From JAJPXI01 sp051867655 (GTDB lineage Bacteria > Bacillota > Clostridia > Oscillospirales > Oscillospiraceae), in NCBI GenBank assembly GCA_051867655.1, contig JBJDYV010000107.1:15063-79062 (forward strand): a stretch of DNA of 64,000 nt, read 5' to 3'. The notes below the pieces were generated by a model that saw nothing but the letters and a program-made list of their open reading frames with translations, searched no databases and had not been told where the DNA came from. Below are positions 20,285 to 29,350 of this stretch, one piece after another (within the stretch, counting starts at the first letter, position 1; every line of letters starts with the position of its first letter). The translations under genes and the position numbers were made by a program.

Positions 20285-21147
20285 AACAGCGCCTCCACAT
20301 AGCTGCGCGCGTCAAAGGGGCGCAGGTCCTCGATGCCCTCGCCCAGGCCCACGAACTTCACGGGCAGGCCCATCTCCCGGGCGATGGCGATGACGATACC
20401 GCCCTTGGCGCTGCCGTCCAGCTTGGTCAGCACGATGCCGGTGGCGCCGGCGCTCTCCCGGAACTGCCGGGCCTGGATCAGGCCGTTCTGCCCGGTGGTG
20501 GCGTCCAGCACCAGCAGGGTCTCCCGGGCGGCGTCGGGGCACTCCCGGTCGATGACCCGGCTGATCTTATTCAGCTCGTTCATCAGGTTCTGCTTGTTGT
20601 GCAGCCGTCCGGCGGTGTCCACCAGAACCGCGTCGCAGCCCTTGGCCTTGGCGGAGCTCACGGCGTCAAAGACCACGGCGGCGGGGTCGGCCCCCTCGCC
20701 CTGCTTGACAATGTCCACCCCCGCCCGGTCGGCCCAGATGGTCAGCTGATCGGCGGCAGCGGCCCGGAAGGTATCGCCCGCGCACAAAAGCACCCGCTTG
20801 CCCTGGCTTTTCAGCAGGGCGCCCAGCTTGCCGATGGTGGTGGTCTTGCCCACACCGTTGACGCCGATGAACAGCACCACCGACGGCTTGGTGGACAGGT
20901 TCAGGTTTGTGTCGCCCACGGAGAGCATTTCCGCCAGGATATCGCGCATGCACGCCCGGGCGCTCTCCATGTCCTTGATCTTCTCCTCCTTCACCCGCGC
21001 CCGCAGCTGCTCCACCGCCTCCAGAGCGGTGTCCATGCCCGCGTCAGCCAGGATCAGGGCTTCCTCCAACTCGTCGTAAAAGTCGTCAGTCAGCTCGGAG
21101 AAGCCGGAAAAGATCCCGATCTTCTTGATTCGGTCAAAAAATCCCAT
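20281..21147 (-). CDS. ftsY: Signal recognition particle receptor FtsY
   Basis: A 288-residue GTPase that receives the SRP-ribosome complex at the membrane so that nascent membrane proteins reach the Sec channel. It has the N domain (1-~80) and the G domain with P-loop GVNGVGKTT at 95-103, DTFRAAAADQL, DTAGR and TKLDGSAKGG motifs, and GLGEGIEDLRPFD near the end. The acidic A domain of Enterobacteria is absent, as is usual in Firmicutes. It follows smc by 17 bases, a conserved smc-ftsY pair. Confidence 0.96.
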   Translation of the reverse strand: MGFFDRIKKIGIFSGFSELTDDFYDELEEALILADAGMDTALEAVEQLRARVKEEKIKDMESARACMRDILAEMLSVGDTNLNLSTKPSVVLFIGVNGVGKTTTIGKLGALLKSQGKRVLLCAGDTFRAAAADQLTIWADRAGVDIVKQGEGADPAAVVFDAVSSAKAKGCDAVLVDTAGRLHNKQNLMNELNKISRVIDRECPDAARETLLVLDATTGQNGLIQARQFRESAGATGIVLTKLDGSAKGGIVIAIAREMGLPVKFVGLGEGIEDLRPFDARSYVEALL

Positions 21148-21164
21148 TTGCTTGTTCTCCAGTA

Positions 21165-24100
21165 TTATTTAATGTTCAGTTCTTTTTCCACATCATTCAG
21201 GTTGATGGTCAGCATCCGGCTGATGCCCTGCTCCTGCATGGTCACACCGTACAATACATCGGCCTCCTCCATGGTACCGCGGCGGTGGGTGATGACGATG
21301 AACTGGGTCTTGTCCGACATCTGCCGCATATAGCGGGCAAACCGCACCACATTGGCGTCGTCCAGGGCGGCCTCGATCTCGTCCATGACGCAGAAGGGCG
21401 TGGGCCGCACCTTCAGGATGGCGAAGTACAGGGCGATGGCCACAAAGGCCCGCTCGCCGCCGGACAGCAGGGAGATGGTCTTCAGGGCCTTGCCCGGGGG
21501 CTGGGCCTTGATCTCGATGCCGCAGTTCAGGATATCGTCCGGGTCCTCCAGCTCCAGAGCGGCCTTGCCGCCGCCGAACAGGTCCAGGAAGGTCTGGGAG
21601 AACGCCTTTTGGATGGCCTGGAACTGCTGCTCGAAAATGGTGCGCATCTCCTCGGTGATCTTGGCGATGATGCCCTCCAGCTCGCCCTTGGACTTCTCCA
21701 CGTCGTCCCGCTGCTGCGTCAGATAGGTGTACCGCTCGTTGACCCGCTGGTACTCCTCGATGGAGTCCAGGTTGATGTTGCCCAGGCCGGAGATGGAGCG
21801 CTTCAGCTCCCCGATGCGCCGCTGGGCCTTGGGCACGCTCTCCAGCTCCATGCGCTGCTGGCGGGCGGCCTCGTGGGACAGCTCGTAGGTCTCCCACAGC
21901 TTGTCCAGAATCTGCTTCTCCTCCAGGGCGGCGGAGAGCTTTTTCTGCTCCAGCACGGAGACCTCCCGCTCCATGGCCAGCAGCTCGGCGTTTTTGTCCC
22001 GGCTGTCCTTGTCGGCCTTGTTGCGCTCGGCCTCCAGGGCCAGCTTTTCCTCGTTCAGGCGGCGGATGGCGTCGTTCTTCTCCTGGTTCTGTGCCCGCAG
22101 GGCCTGCAGGGCCTGCTGCTTGGCCGCGATCTCCGCCTCCAAAGTCTTGTTGTTCTCCTGGAACTGGGCCATCATGTCAGCCCGGTGTTCCCGGTCGCCG
22201 TCGATGTCCCGGCGCAGCTCTTCCAGTTCGGACAGGGCCTTCTCCGACGCGGCCTTCTCCCCTTCCAGGGCAGCCAGCCGGGCGGACGCGGCGGCCAGCT
22301 CGCTGCTGATAGCCGCCATCTTCTCCTGCAGGTCGCTCTGACCCTTGGCCTTGCCCTCGGCCTCCGCCCGCAGGGCGGCGGCGGCGCCCTCCAATTGCGT
22401 GATACGCTCCTTGGCCTGGGCGGTATCCTCCTCCGTGCGCGCGGCGCGGGCCTTGATCTGCTCCAATTCTTTCCGCAGCGCCCCACGGCGGTTTTCCAGT
22501 TCAGACGCCTGCTCTTTGGCGGCGGTCAGGCGCTCCTCCAGCTTGAGTACGGCGTTTTCGTGCTCCCGGCGCTGGGCCTGGGCGGTCTCCATCTCATAGT
22601 TGGCCGCCGTCAGCTCCCGGCGGGCCTCCTCCAGGGCGTGCTCCGCGGCTTTCAGATCCGCGCTGAGGGCGCTCTGCTGCTGGCGCAGCCGCTCCAGCTC
22701 GTTGGCCCGGGACAGGATGCCCGCGCTGCGGCTGGTCGAGCCGCCGGTCATGGAGCCGCCGGGGTTGAGCACCTGGCCGTCCAGAGTGACCAGCTTGAAG
22801 CGGTGGCCGTACTTGCGGGCGATGGAAACGGCCACATCCAGGTCCTCGGCAATGACCACCCGCCCCAGCAGGTTGGAAAAGATCTTCTCATATTTTTTAT
22901 CGAACTGGATCAGCTCGTCGCCCAGTCCGACGATGCCCTTCTCGTCCACCACCTTGCCGTCCCGGAAGTCAGCAGGACGGATGGCGGACAGGGGCAGGAA
23001 GGTGGCGCGCCCGGCATCCCGGCGCTTCAGGTGCTGGATGGCGGCTTTGCCGTCCTCCTCGCTGTCCACCACGATATGCTGCATGGCGCCGCCCAGGGCG
23101 GTCTCGATGGCCACGGCGTACTGGTCGGGCACATGGAGCAGCCCGGCCACCGGGCCGTGGACGCCGTGGAGGGTCCCCCGCTCGGCGTCTGACATGACCA
23201 CCTTGACCGCCTTGGAATAGCCCTCGTACATCTTCTCCATCTCGGAGAGCATGTGGATGCGGGAGTTCAGGTTGTTCTCCTGCATCTTCAGATTGACCTG
23301 CTTCTGTTCGGCGTCGGCGGCCTTCTTCTGGCGGGACTGCAGGCGCATTTCATAGCCCGCGATGATGTTGCTCAGGCCGTCCCGCTCCTCTTTGGCCTTG
23401 TCCAGCTCACCGGCCACGGCCTTCAGGTTTTCCCCGGCCTCCCCGGCACGCTCCTCCAGGGCGATCAGCTCCTGGCTGACCGCCTGGTCCCGGTCCATCA
23501 GCTCCTGGGCGGCGGCGGCCAGGGCGGACAGCAGGGCCCGGGCCTCGGCGGCGGAGGCGTTCTCCAGGTCGGCCTTCCGGCGCAGCCCCTCCAGCTCGTC
23601 GGCCAGGGTGCCGGCGTTCCGGTTCAGCTTCTCCGCCTCGGCGGCCTTCTGGGCCATTTCGGCGCGGATGGCCTCCATGTCCCCGGCGATGCCGTCCAGG
23701 CGTTCCCGCCGGTCGGCGATCTGCGCGGCGATAGAGCCGGCCCGGCCCTCCTGGGCCTCCAGCTCTTGGCGGATGCGGTCGGCGTTTTCCAGATTGTTCT
23801 GGATGTTGTTCTTGATCAGGTTGATGGCGTTTTCGCACTCATTGGCGTCTGTCTCCACCCGGGAGATCTCAAAGCGGATGGCGTCGGCCTCGATGTCCTT
23901 GGCGCGCATCTGCCCGGCGAAGGCCTCGGCGGCGGCGTACAGCCGCTCCACCTCCTGCTGGGCCTCCTCCTTCTGGCGCACGGCGTTTTCGTAGTCGGTC
24001 AGCACCTTGATGGAGGTGGCGCGGATCTTCTCCAGCTGCTCCATCCATACGGAGACCTCCAGCGTGCGCAGCTCGTCCCGGAGGATCAGATACTTCTTCG

Positions 24101-24734
24101 CCTTCTCCGACTGCACCCGCAGAGGCTCCACCTGCAGCTCCAGCTCGTCGATCTTGTCGTTGATGCGAACCAGATTCTCGTCGGTGCGCTGTAGCTTGCG
24201 CTCGGCCTCCTCCTTCCGGTGGCGGAAGCGGGAGATGCCCGCGGCCTCCTCGAAGACCTCCCGGCGGTCGGCGGACTTGACCGACAGGATCTCGTCGATC
24301 TTGCCCTGGCCGATGATGGAGTAGCCCTCCCGGCCCAGGCCGGTGTCCATGAACAGCTCGTTGACGTCCTTCAGGCGGACACTGCGGCGGTTGATATAGT
24401 ATTCACTCTCCCCGGAGCGGTAATACCGCCGGGTGACCATGACCTCGCTGTCCTCCAGGTCAAACAGGTGCTCGGTGTTGTCGATGACCAGGCTGACCTC
24501 GGCAAAGCCCAGGCCCTTGCGCTTCTCGGTGCCGTCGAAGATGACGTCCTCCATCTTGGCGCCGCGCAGCGCCTTGGTGGACTGCTCCCCCATGACCCAG
24601 CGGATAGCGTCCGAAATATTGGATTTTCCCGATCCGTTGGGCCCCACGATGGCGGTGATGTCCTCACCGAAGGTGAGCACCGTCTTGTCCGGGAAGGATT
24701 TGAAGCCCTGGATCTCCAATGCTTTTAAGTACAA
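21165..24734 (-). CDS. smc: Chromosome partition protein SMC
   Basis: A 1,189-residue ATPase that forms a V-shaped dimer with ScpAB and organises the chromosome. Walker A GPNGSGKSN is at 31-39. Long coiled coils follow on both sides of the hinge (GVHGPVAGLLHVPDQYAVAI). The C-terminal head has the signature LSGGERAFVAIALYF and Walker B FCVMDEIEAALDDAN. The start is TTG 24734 (protein begins YLKALEIQGFKSF after Met); the open frame runs on upstream but lacks SMC homology there, and GGGG stands eight bases before the TTG. GTG 24743 is an alternative. First gene of the operon that runs to rsfS. Confidence 0.95.
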   Translation of the reverse strand: MYLKALEIQGFKSFPDKTVLTFGEDITAIVGPNGSGKSNISDAIRWVMGEQSTKALRGAKMEDVIFDGTEKRKGLGFAEVSLVIDNTEHLFDLEDSEVMVTRRYYRSGESEYYINRRSVRLKDVNELFMDTGLGREGYSIIGQGKIDEILSVKSADRREVFEEAAGISRFRHRKEEAERKLQRTDENLVRINDKIDELELQVEPLRVQSEKAKKYLILRDELRTLEVSVWMEQLEKIRATSIKVLTDYENAVRQKEEAQQEVERLYAAAEAFAGQMRAKDIEADAIRFEISRVETDANECENAINLIKNNIQNNLENADRIRQELEAQEGRAGSIAAQIADRRERLDGIAGDMEAIRAEMAQKAAEAEKLNRNAGTLADELEGLRRKADLENASAAEARALLSALAAAAQELMDRDQAVSQELIALEERAGEAGENLKAVAGELDKAKEERDGLSNIIAGYEMRLQSRQKKAADAEQKQVNLKMQENNLNSRIHMLSEMEKMYEGYSKAVKVVMSDAERGTLHGVHGPVAGLLHVPDQYAVAIETALGGAMQHIVVDSEEDGKAAIQHLKRRDAGRATFLPLSAIRPADFRDGKVVDEKGIVGLGDELIQFDKKYEKIFSNLLGRVVIAEDLDVAVSIARKYGHRFKLVTLDGQVLNPGGSMTGGSTSRSAGILSRANELERLRQQQSALSADLKAAEHALEEARRELTAANYEMETAQAQRREHENAVLKLEERLTAAKEQASELENRRGALRKELEQIKARAARTEEDTAQAKERITQLEGAAAALRAEAEGKAKGQSDLQEKMAAISSELAAASARLAALEGEKAASEKALSELEELRRDIDGDREHRADMMAQFQENNKTLEAEIAAKQQALQALRAQNQEKNDAIRRLNEEKLALEAERNKADKDSRDKNAELLAMEREVSVLEQKKLSAALEEKQILDKLWETYELSHEAARQQRMELESVPKAQRRIGELKRSISGLGNINLDSIEEYQRVNERYTYLTQQRDDVEKSKGELEGIIAKITEEMRTIFEQQFQAIQKAFSQTFLDLFGGGKAALELEDPDDILNCGIEIKAQPPGKALKTISLLSGGERAFVAIALYFAILKVRPTPFCVMDEIEAALDDANVVRFARYMRQMSDKTQFIVITHRRGTMEEADVLYGVTMQEQGISRMLTINLNDVEKELNIK

Positions 24735-24782
24735 ATGATGCACCCCGCATTTTATTCTTTGGTCCCATTGTCTTAATGCTTT

Positions 24783-24811
24783 ATTATACCAACCTCCGCC
24801 CCGGATTGCAA
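24783..24811 (-). promoter_or_regulatory. Promoter of the smc-ftsY-...-rsfS operon
   Basis: TTGCAA (24811-24806), a 17-base spacer and perfect TATAAT (24788-24783), about 49 bases before the smc start. Confidence 0.8.
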
Positions 24812-24833
24812 ACTCTTTTGCCCATAAACGCGC

Positions 24834-24866
24834 AAAAAGAACCGGCGGGGAAAAATCCCCGCCGGT
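24834..24866 (-). terminator. Terminator of the SLH surface-protein gene
   Basis: On the minus strand arms of 11 bases (24866-24856 and 24851-24841), loop TTTT, then TCTTTTT. It separates the surface protein from smc. Confidence 0.85.
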
Positions 24867-24886
24867 CCGATGATTTGATGAAGCGG

Positions 24887-27800
24887 TCAGTCCGCGGTGA
24901 TCCACATGGCGGGACGCACACCGCCGGTGGGATCCTTCACGCCGTCAGACACGCCGTGATAGTCGATCAGGCCGATCGCATTGACGCTGGCGTTGACGTC
25001 GGTCGCCTCGCCGGGAGAGCGCAGGTGCCACCAGGTGACCTCGCCGGTGCTGATGTCGATGCCGCGCAGCAGCTCGACGCCGCCGCCGAGGTATTTCTCG
25101 GCCTCGCCCAGGCTCAGCAGGAACACCTTGTCGGTGGTGTCGCTGCCGCCGGGGATGCCGTACTGCGGGTTGGACTTGTTCTCAACGGTGGTCTCCACGA
25201 TCTTCGCCTTCTCCGCATCCGTGAAGGTCTTGTCGTAGAACTCGCCGTTCAGATACGCGCGGATCTCGCTGTCTTCCCAGGTGATGGCGCCGCCCGCGGA
25301 GTGGTAGGCTCTCGCCTCCAGGACCTTGGAGCTGAGCACCAGCATTTTGCCGTCCTGCTCGTCCAGCACGATCCAGTCGTAGCCGCCCATCTGGATGGTC
25401 TTCTTCACCTCGGTGCCGCCGGTCCCGGTTTCGGAGCCGCTGCCCGTATTGCCCTTGATCTCACCGGACTTGATGCCTTCCAGCAGTTCCGCGGCGGTCT
25501 CCACGAACTTCTCCGCACTGCCCTTGGCCGTGCCGGAGCGCTTGAACTCCCAGGTCTGCAGGTCGTGGGACTCGTCGTCGGGCATGTACTTCTGGTCGCC
25601 ATCCAAAAAGCTCAGGATCATGGTGTACTTGTAGGGAGAGGCCTCCCACAGCTCCTGCTCGGTGATGGCGTTGACTTCGGGCTTGATGCCCACAAAAGCG
25701 ATGTCATCACCGATGGTCAGGCCGCGCACGTCGATCTTCACGTCGCCGTCGCCGCTCTTGGAGGGCCAGGTAAAGGAGGTGTCCGCCATCACGATGGACT
25801 GCTTTTCATCGGTGTAGGTGATGCTCTTGGCGATGGAAATGGCGTCGCTGCCCATCTCGTCGCCCAGGCGCTCCACAATCTCAATACCGGCTTCCACGCC
25901 CAGGTCCTTCTCGACAGCCTTGCCGTCCTCGTCCTCCACATAGAACATGGCAGTCTCTCTGGGGATCTGATCGCCGGCGGCAGGCATGCAGAACATGGCG
26001 GGAACGCCGAATTCCTCTTCCATCAGCTGGCAGGCCACGCCGGGCACATCGGAGGAGAGCTTCCGGGTTCCGGCGGCCTTCTCCGAGTTGTCAATGGCGG
26101 TGGGCTTGACGCCGTAGCTGATGAAGAAACCGATGGGCGTGCCGTCCAGGCCCTTGAAGCTGACGATGGTCATCTCCTTGTTGGAGGGCATGTCGCTGTT
26201 CAGGCCGTAGTACCAGCTGTCGCCGATCTTGATGTCGCGGTTGGCGTTGACCTCGCAGGTGCCGGTGCCCACGCCCACGACCGCGGCCTGGAAGGTGCCG
26301 GCGGCCTGCTCGGCGGCCTCGGTGACCGCCTTGGTGACCGACTGGACGTACAGCTCACGCTTGGCGGAGTCATCGGGCGCGTGGGGCGTGGTGATGGCAT
26401 GGGTCGCGTGGACCCAGACATTCTCCGCGGGCGTACCGGTCTTTTCGCTGACAATATTCTTGATGGACGCGATCACATCAGAGGGAACATTGACCAGCTC
26501 CAGGGACACGATGGCCGCCTTGGTCTCCTGTTCCAGCACCAGGACCCGGGCGTAGGGGTTCAGGTGAACCTCGCCGTTGAAGCCTTCCACAGGGAACATG
26601 GCGTCATCAAAGGTGATCTCGCTGGCACCCGCGCCCGCCTTCAGGGCGGAGTGCGCCGAGGCCTTCATATCCTCCAGCAGATCCACAGCGGTCTCCACGA
26701 ACTTCTCCGCACTGCCCTTGGCCGTGCCGGAGCGCTTGAACTCCCAGGTCTGCAGGTCGTGGGACTCGTCGTCGGGCATGTACTTCTGGTCGCCATCCAA
26801 AAAGCTCAGGATCATGGTGTACTTGTAGGGAGAGGCCTCCCACAGCTCCTGCTCGGTGATAGCGTTGACCTCGGGCTTGATGCCCACAAAGGCGATGTCG
26901 TCACCGATGGTCAGGCCGCGCACGTCGATTTTCACCTCGCCGTCGCCGCTCTTGGAGGGCCAGGTGAAGGAGGTATCCTGCACGGCGATGGCCTGCTTTT
27001 CATCGGTGTAGGTGATGTTCTTGGCGATGGAGATGGCGTCGCTGCCCATCTCATCACCCAGGCGCTCCACAATCTCGATACCGGCTTCCACACCCAGGTC
27101 CTTCTCGACAGCCTTGCCATCCTCGCCCTCCACGTAGAACATGGCAGTCTCTCTGGGGATCTGGTCACCGGCGGCGGGCATGCAGAACATGGCGGGAACG
27201 CCGAATTCCTCTTCCATCATGCGGCAGGCCACGCCGGGCACGTCGGAGGAGAGCTTCCGGGTTCCGGCGGCCTTCTCCGAGTTGTCAATGGCGGTGGGCT
27301 TGACGCCGTAGCTGATGAAGAAACCGATGGGCGTGCCGTCCAGGCCCTTGAAGCTGACGATGGTCATCTCCTTGTTGGAGGGCATGTCGCTGTTCAGGCC
27401 GTAGTACCAGCTGTCGCCGATCTTGATGTCGCGGTTGGCGTTGACCTCGCAGGTGCCGGTGCCCACGCCCATGACCGCGGCCTGGAAGGTACCGGCGGCC
27501 TGCTCGGCGGCCTCAGTGACCGCCTTGGTGACCGACTGGACATACAGCTCGCGCTTGGCGGAGTCGTCGGGCGCGTGGGGCGTGGTGATGGCGTGGGTCG
27601 CATGGACCCAGATATTCTCCACGGGCGTGCCGGTCTTGGCGGCGACGATCTCCTTCAGGGCGGAAATGGTGTCGGACGGGACGTTGACCAGTTCCAGGGA
27701 CACGATGGCCACCTTGATTCCCTGTTCCAGCACCAGGACCCGGGCATAGGGGTTCAGGTGGACCTCGCCGTTGAAGCCCTCCACGGGGAACATGGCGTCA

Positions 27801-28381
27801 TCAAAGGTGATCTCGCTGGCGCCCGCGCCCGCCTTCAGGGCGCAATCCGGCTGCTCGGGTATACCGCGGTCCGCCGTCACGTTCTCCAGCATCTGGGCCG
27901 CTTCCGCGTAGGTGCAGCCGGCCTTCGGGTCAAAGCGGCTGCCGCCCTTTCCGTGCACGTAGCCCAGCTTCTGGAACGCGTTGACATACGGCTTATAAGC
28001 CGGGTCGATGGCGGCGTCATCGGCAAAGGACGTGGCGCCTTCCACCGGATCGATGCCGAAGGCGGCCGCGATGTACCGGATCGCCTGCTCGCGCGTCACG
28101 GCGGAAGATGCGTCCGCGCCGCCCGCCGCTTCGATCACGCTGGCCGCACTGCTGCCAAACAGCCGGGCCAGCGCACCGGCCAGCTCGCCGGCGGTCATCT
28201 CGTGCTCCGGGTCAAGGGTGCTATCGTCCGGGAGAACGCCGGAGTCGGACCATTTTACGATCACATCGTGCGCCCAGTGGTTCTCCGGCACACTGCCTCC
28301 CGCTGCGAATGCCGTCGGGACCGCGCTGACCAGGAGCGCGAGGGCAAGACACAGCGAGAGGATTCTTTTGGTACCTTTCAT
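24887..28381 (-). CDS. SLH-anchored surface protein with two tandem ceramidase-like domains and DUF6273-like C-terminus
   Basis: A 1,164-residue exported protein. It has a signal peptide (1-~27, ILSLCLALALLVSAVPTAFA), then SLH-type wall-anchoring repeats (~30-165; WAHDVIVKWSDSGVL, SFADDAAIDPAYKPYV, RFDPKAGCTYAEAAQML). Two copies of one 398-residue domain follow (181-578 and 579 to ~970). Each looks like the N-terminal catalytic domain of neutral/alkaline ceramidases: IWVHATHAITTPHAP, NANRD, ISYGVKPTAI, SSDVPGVAC and PAAGDQIPR. Ceramidases hydrolyse N-acyl sphingosines, but the position of the family's metal-binding His in the VHxT motif appears to be Lys here (residues 361 and 759), so activity is doubtful or altered. 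The C-terminal ~175 residues resemble DUF6273 (WIVLDEQDGKMLVLSSKVLE, WHLRSPG, GGVRPAMWI). It is transcribed alone. A surface role towards host or bacterial lipids is inference. Confidence 0.8.
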   Translation of the reverse strand: MKGTKRILSLCLALALLVSAVPTAFAAGGSVPENHWAHDVIVKWSDSGVLPDDSTLDPEHEMTAGELAGALARLFGSSAASVIEAAGGADASSAVTREQAIRYIAAAFGIDPVEGATSFADDAAIDPAYKPYVNAFQKLGYVHGKGGSRFDPKAGCTYAEAAQMLENVTADRGIPEQPDCALKAGAGASEITFDDAMFPVEGFNGEVHLNPYARVLVLEQGIKVAIVSLELVNVPSDTISALKEIVAAKTGTPVENIWVHATHAITTPHAPDDSAKRELYVQSVTKAVTEAAEQAAGTFQAAVMGVGTGTCEVNANRDIKIGDSWYYGLNSDMPSNKEMTIVSFKGLDGTPIGFFISYGVKPTAIDNSEKAAGTRKLSSDVPGVACRMMEEEFGVPAMFCMPAAGDQIPRETAMFYVEGEDGKAVEKDLGVEAGIEIVERLGDEMGSDAISIAKNITYTDEKQAIAVQDTSFTWPSKSGDGEVKIDVRGLTIGDDIAFVGIKPEVNAITEQELWEASPYKYTMILSFLDGDQKYMPDDESHDLQTWEFKRSGTAKGSAEKFVETAVDLLEDMKASAHSALKAGAGASEITFDDAMFPVEGFNGEVHLNPYARVLVLEQETKAAIVSLELVNVPSDVIASIKNIVSEKTGTPAENVWVHATHAITTPHAPDDSAKRELYVQSVTKAVTEAAEQAAGTFQAAVVGVGTGTCEVNANRDIKIGDSWYYGLNSDMPSNKEMTIVSFKGLDGTPIGFFISYGVKPTAIDNSEKAAGTRKLSSDVPGVACQLMEEEFGVPAMFCMPAAGDQIPRETAMFYVEDEDGKAVEKDLGVEAGIEIVERLGDEMGSDAISIAKSITYTDEKQSIVMADTSFTWPSKSGDGDVKIDVRGLTIGDDIAFVGIKPEVNAITEQELWEASPYKYTMILSFLDGDQKYMPDDESHDLQTWEFKRSGTAKGSAEKFVETAAELLEGIKSGEIKGNTGSGSETGTGGTEVKKTIQMGGYDWIVLDEQDGKMLVLSSKVLEARAYHSAGGAITWEDSEIRAYLNGEFYDKTFTDAEKAKIVETTVENKSNPQYGIPGGSDTTDKVFLLSLGEAEKYLGGGVELLRGIDISTGEVTWWHLRSPGEATDVNASVNAIGLIDYHGVSDGVKDPTGGVRPAMWITAD
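25455..27841 (-). repeat. Tandem 1,194-bp duplication inside the surface-protein gene
   Basis: The two domain copies are offset by exactly 1,194 bases (398 codons), for example 25494-25666 against 26688-26860, which read identically over 173 bases. Differences cluster in a few stretches, such as around 26430-26480 against 27624-27674. This indicates recent duplication or ongoing gene conversion. Confidence 0.9.
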
Positions 28382-28475
28382 AACTTTTCATCCTTTCCTA
28401 AATTCTGAAAACAGTTTCCAATCGCTCTTCCTTTTGGATCTCCCCTTCCCGCTTTTATTTTTGGGTTGCTAAGTT

Positions 28476-28504
28476 AAAATAGCACATTTTTTCCGCCTTG
28501 TCAG
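28476..28504 (-). promoter_or_regulatory. Promoter of the SLH surface-protein gene
   Basis: CTGACA (28504-28499), 17-base spacer and TATTTT (28481-28476), about 90 bases before the start codon. Confidence 0.5.
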
Positions 28505-28539
28505 CCAAAAAACCGGTCAATATCTATAAAAAATAAACG

Positions 28540-28553
28540 TCACAAAAATGTGA
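28540..28553. promoter_or_regulatory. Operator-like inverted repeat upstream of the surface-protein promoter
   Basis: TCACA, four A, TGTGA: a perfect inverted repeat 36 bases upstream of the -35 box. A further TCACATT half-site is at 28589-28595. The binding factor is unknown. The 283-base gap 28382-28664 holds this, the promoter and the rnc terminator, and no gene. Confidence 0.35.
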
Positions 28554-28623
28554 ATGATGCATCTTTCCAACCAGAAAATACAAAGATATCACATTTCTGA
28601 CACATTTTAAAATTTTTGGATGA

Positions 28624-28655
28624 CAAAAGGGACCGTGCTTCGAAAGCACGGTCCC
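28624..28655 (-). terminator. Terminator of rnc
   Basis: Perfect 12-base arms (28644-28655 and 28629-28640) with a 3-base loop, then TTTTG on the minus strand. It begins 9 bases after the rnc stop. Confidence 0.85.
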
Positions 28656-28664
28656 TCTCCGGTT

Positions 28665-29333
28665 TTATTTCAGTTTTTCAATGGCTGCCTTGGCGGCGTT
28701 CTGCTCGGCGGCTTTCTTGGTGCGGCCCTCGCCGGCGCCCACGGTTTTCCCGTTCAGCTCGACCTCCACCGAGAAGCGCTTGGCGTGGTCGGGACCTTCC
28801 TCCCCCACCAGGTGGTAGGTCAGTTTTTGCCCGCTCTCCCGCTGTATGAGCTCCTGCAGGGCAGTCTTGTAATCCCGGCTGGCGCTCATCTCTTCCTCAT
28901 TGCCCAGGATCAGGGCGCGGATCAGCCGTCTGGCCTGGGCAATGCCGCCGTCCAGATAGACCGCGGCCAGTACGGCCTCGGTGGCGTCCGCCAGGATGGA
29001 GGGCCGCTCCCGGCCGCCGCCGGCGTCCTCCCCCTTGCCCAGGCGCAGGTAATCGCCCAGCTCCAGCGCCCGGGCCACCTCCACCAGGCTGCCCTCACAC
29101 ACCAGGGCCGCCCGGGTCCGGGTCAGTTCCCCTTCGGGCATTTGGGGGTGCTCCCGGAACAGGTGGTCGGCCACGACCATCCCCAGCACCGAGTCCCCCA
29201 GAAATTCCAGCCGCTCGTTGCTGGAAATGCCCGTCTCCCGGTGCTCGTTGGCGTAGGAGCTGTGGGTCAGGGCGTTCTCCAGCAGGCCGCGGTTTTTGAA
29301 CTGGTAGCCCAACCGCTCTTCCAGTGTTTTCAT
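28665..29333 (-). CDS. rnc: Ribonuclease III
   Basis: A 222-residue double-strand-specific endoribonuclease that processes rRNA precursors and structured mRNAs. The signature NERLEFLGDS at 39-48 and the second catalytic part ILADATEAVLAAVYLDGG form the RNase III domain. A double-stranded-RNA-binding domain (DYKTALQELIQRESG to AAEQNAAKAAIEKLK) closes it. ATG 29333 has GGAGG seven bases upstream; the longer frame to 29366 is rejected. It follows acpP with a terminator-like hairpin in between. Confidence 0.95.
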   Translation of the reverse strand: MKTLEERLGYQFKNRGLLENALTHSSYANEHRETGISSNERLEFLGDSVLGMVVADHLFREHPQMPEGELTRTRAALVCEGSLVEVARALELGDYLRLGKGEDAGGGRERPSILADATEAVLAAVYLDGGIAQARRLIRALILGNEEEMSASRDYKTALQELIQRESGQKLTYHLVGEEGPDHAKRFSVEVELNGKTVGAGEGRTKKAAEQNAAKAAIEKLK

Positions 29334-29350
29334 CTTCGTGCCTCCGTGCG

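Noticed and set aside
21193..23838. Several frames of 100 to 635 codons inside smc on both strands
   Set aside because: The SMC coiled coil in GC-rich DNA leaves all frames open; none has its own start signals or motifs.
24735..24905. N-terminal extension of SMC
   Set aside because: The region holds the smc promoter and the upstream terminator; SMC homology starts at TTG 24734.
24719..28408. Plus-strand open frame of 1,229 codons opposite the SLH surface gene
   Set aside because: It mirrors the minus-strand gene including its duplication; the minus strand has a signal peptide, SLH and enzyme motifs, promoter and terminator.
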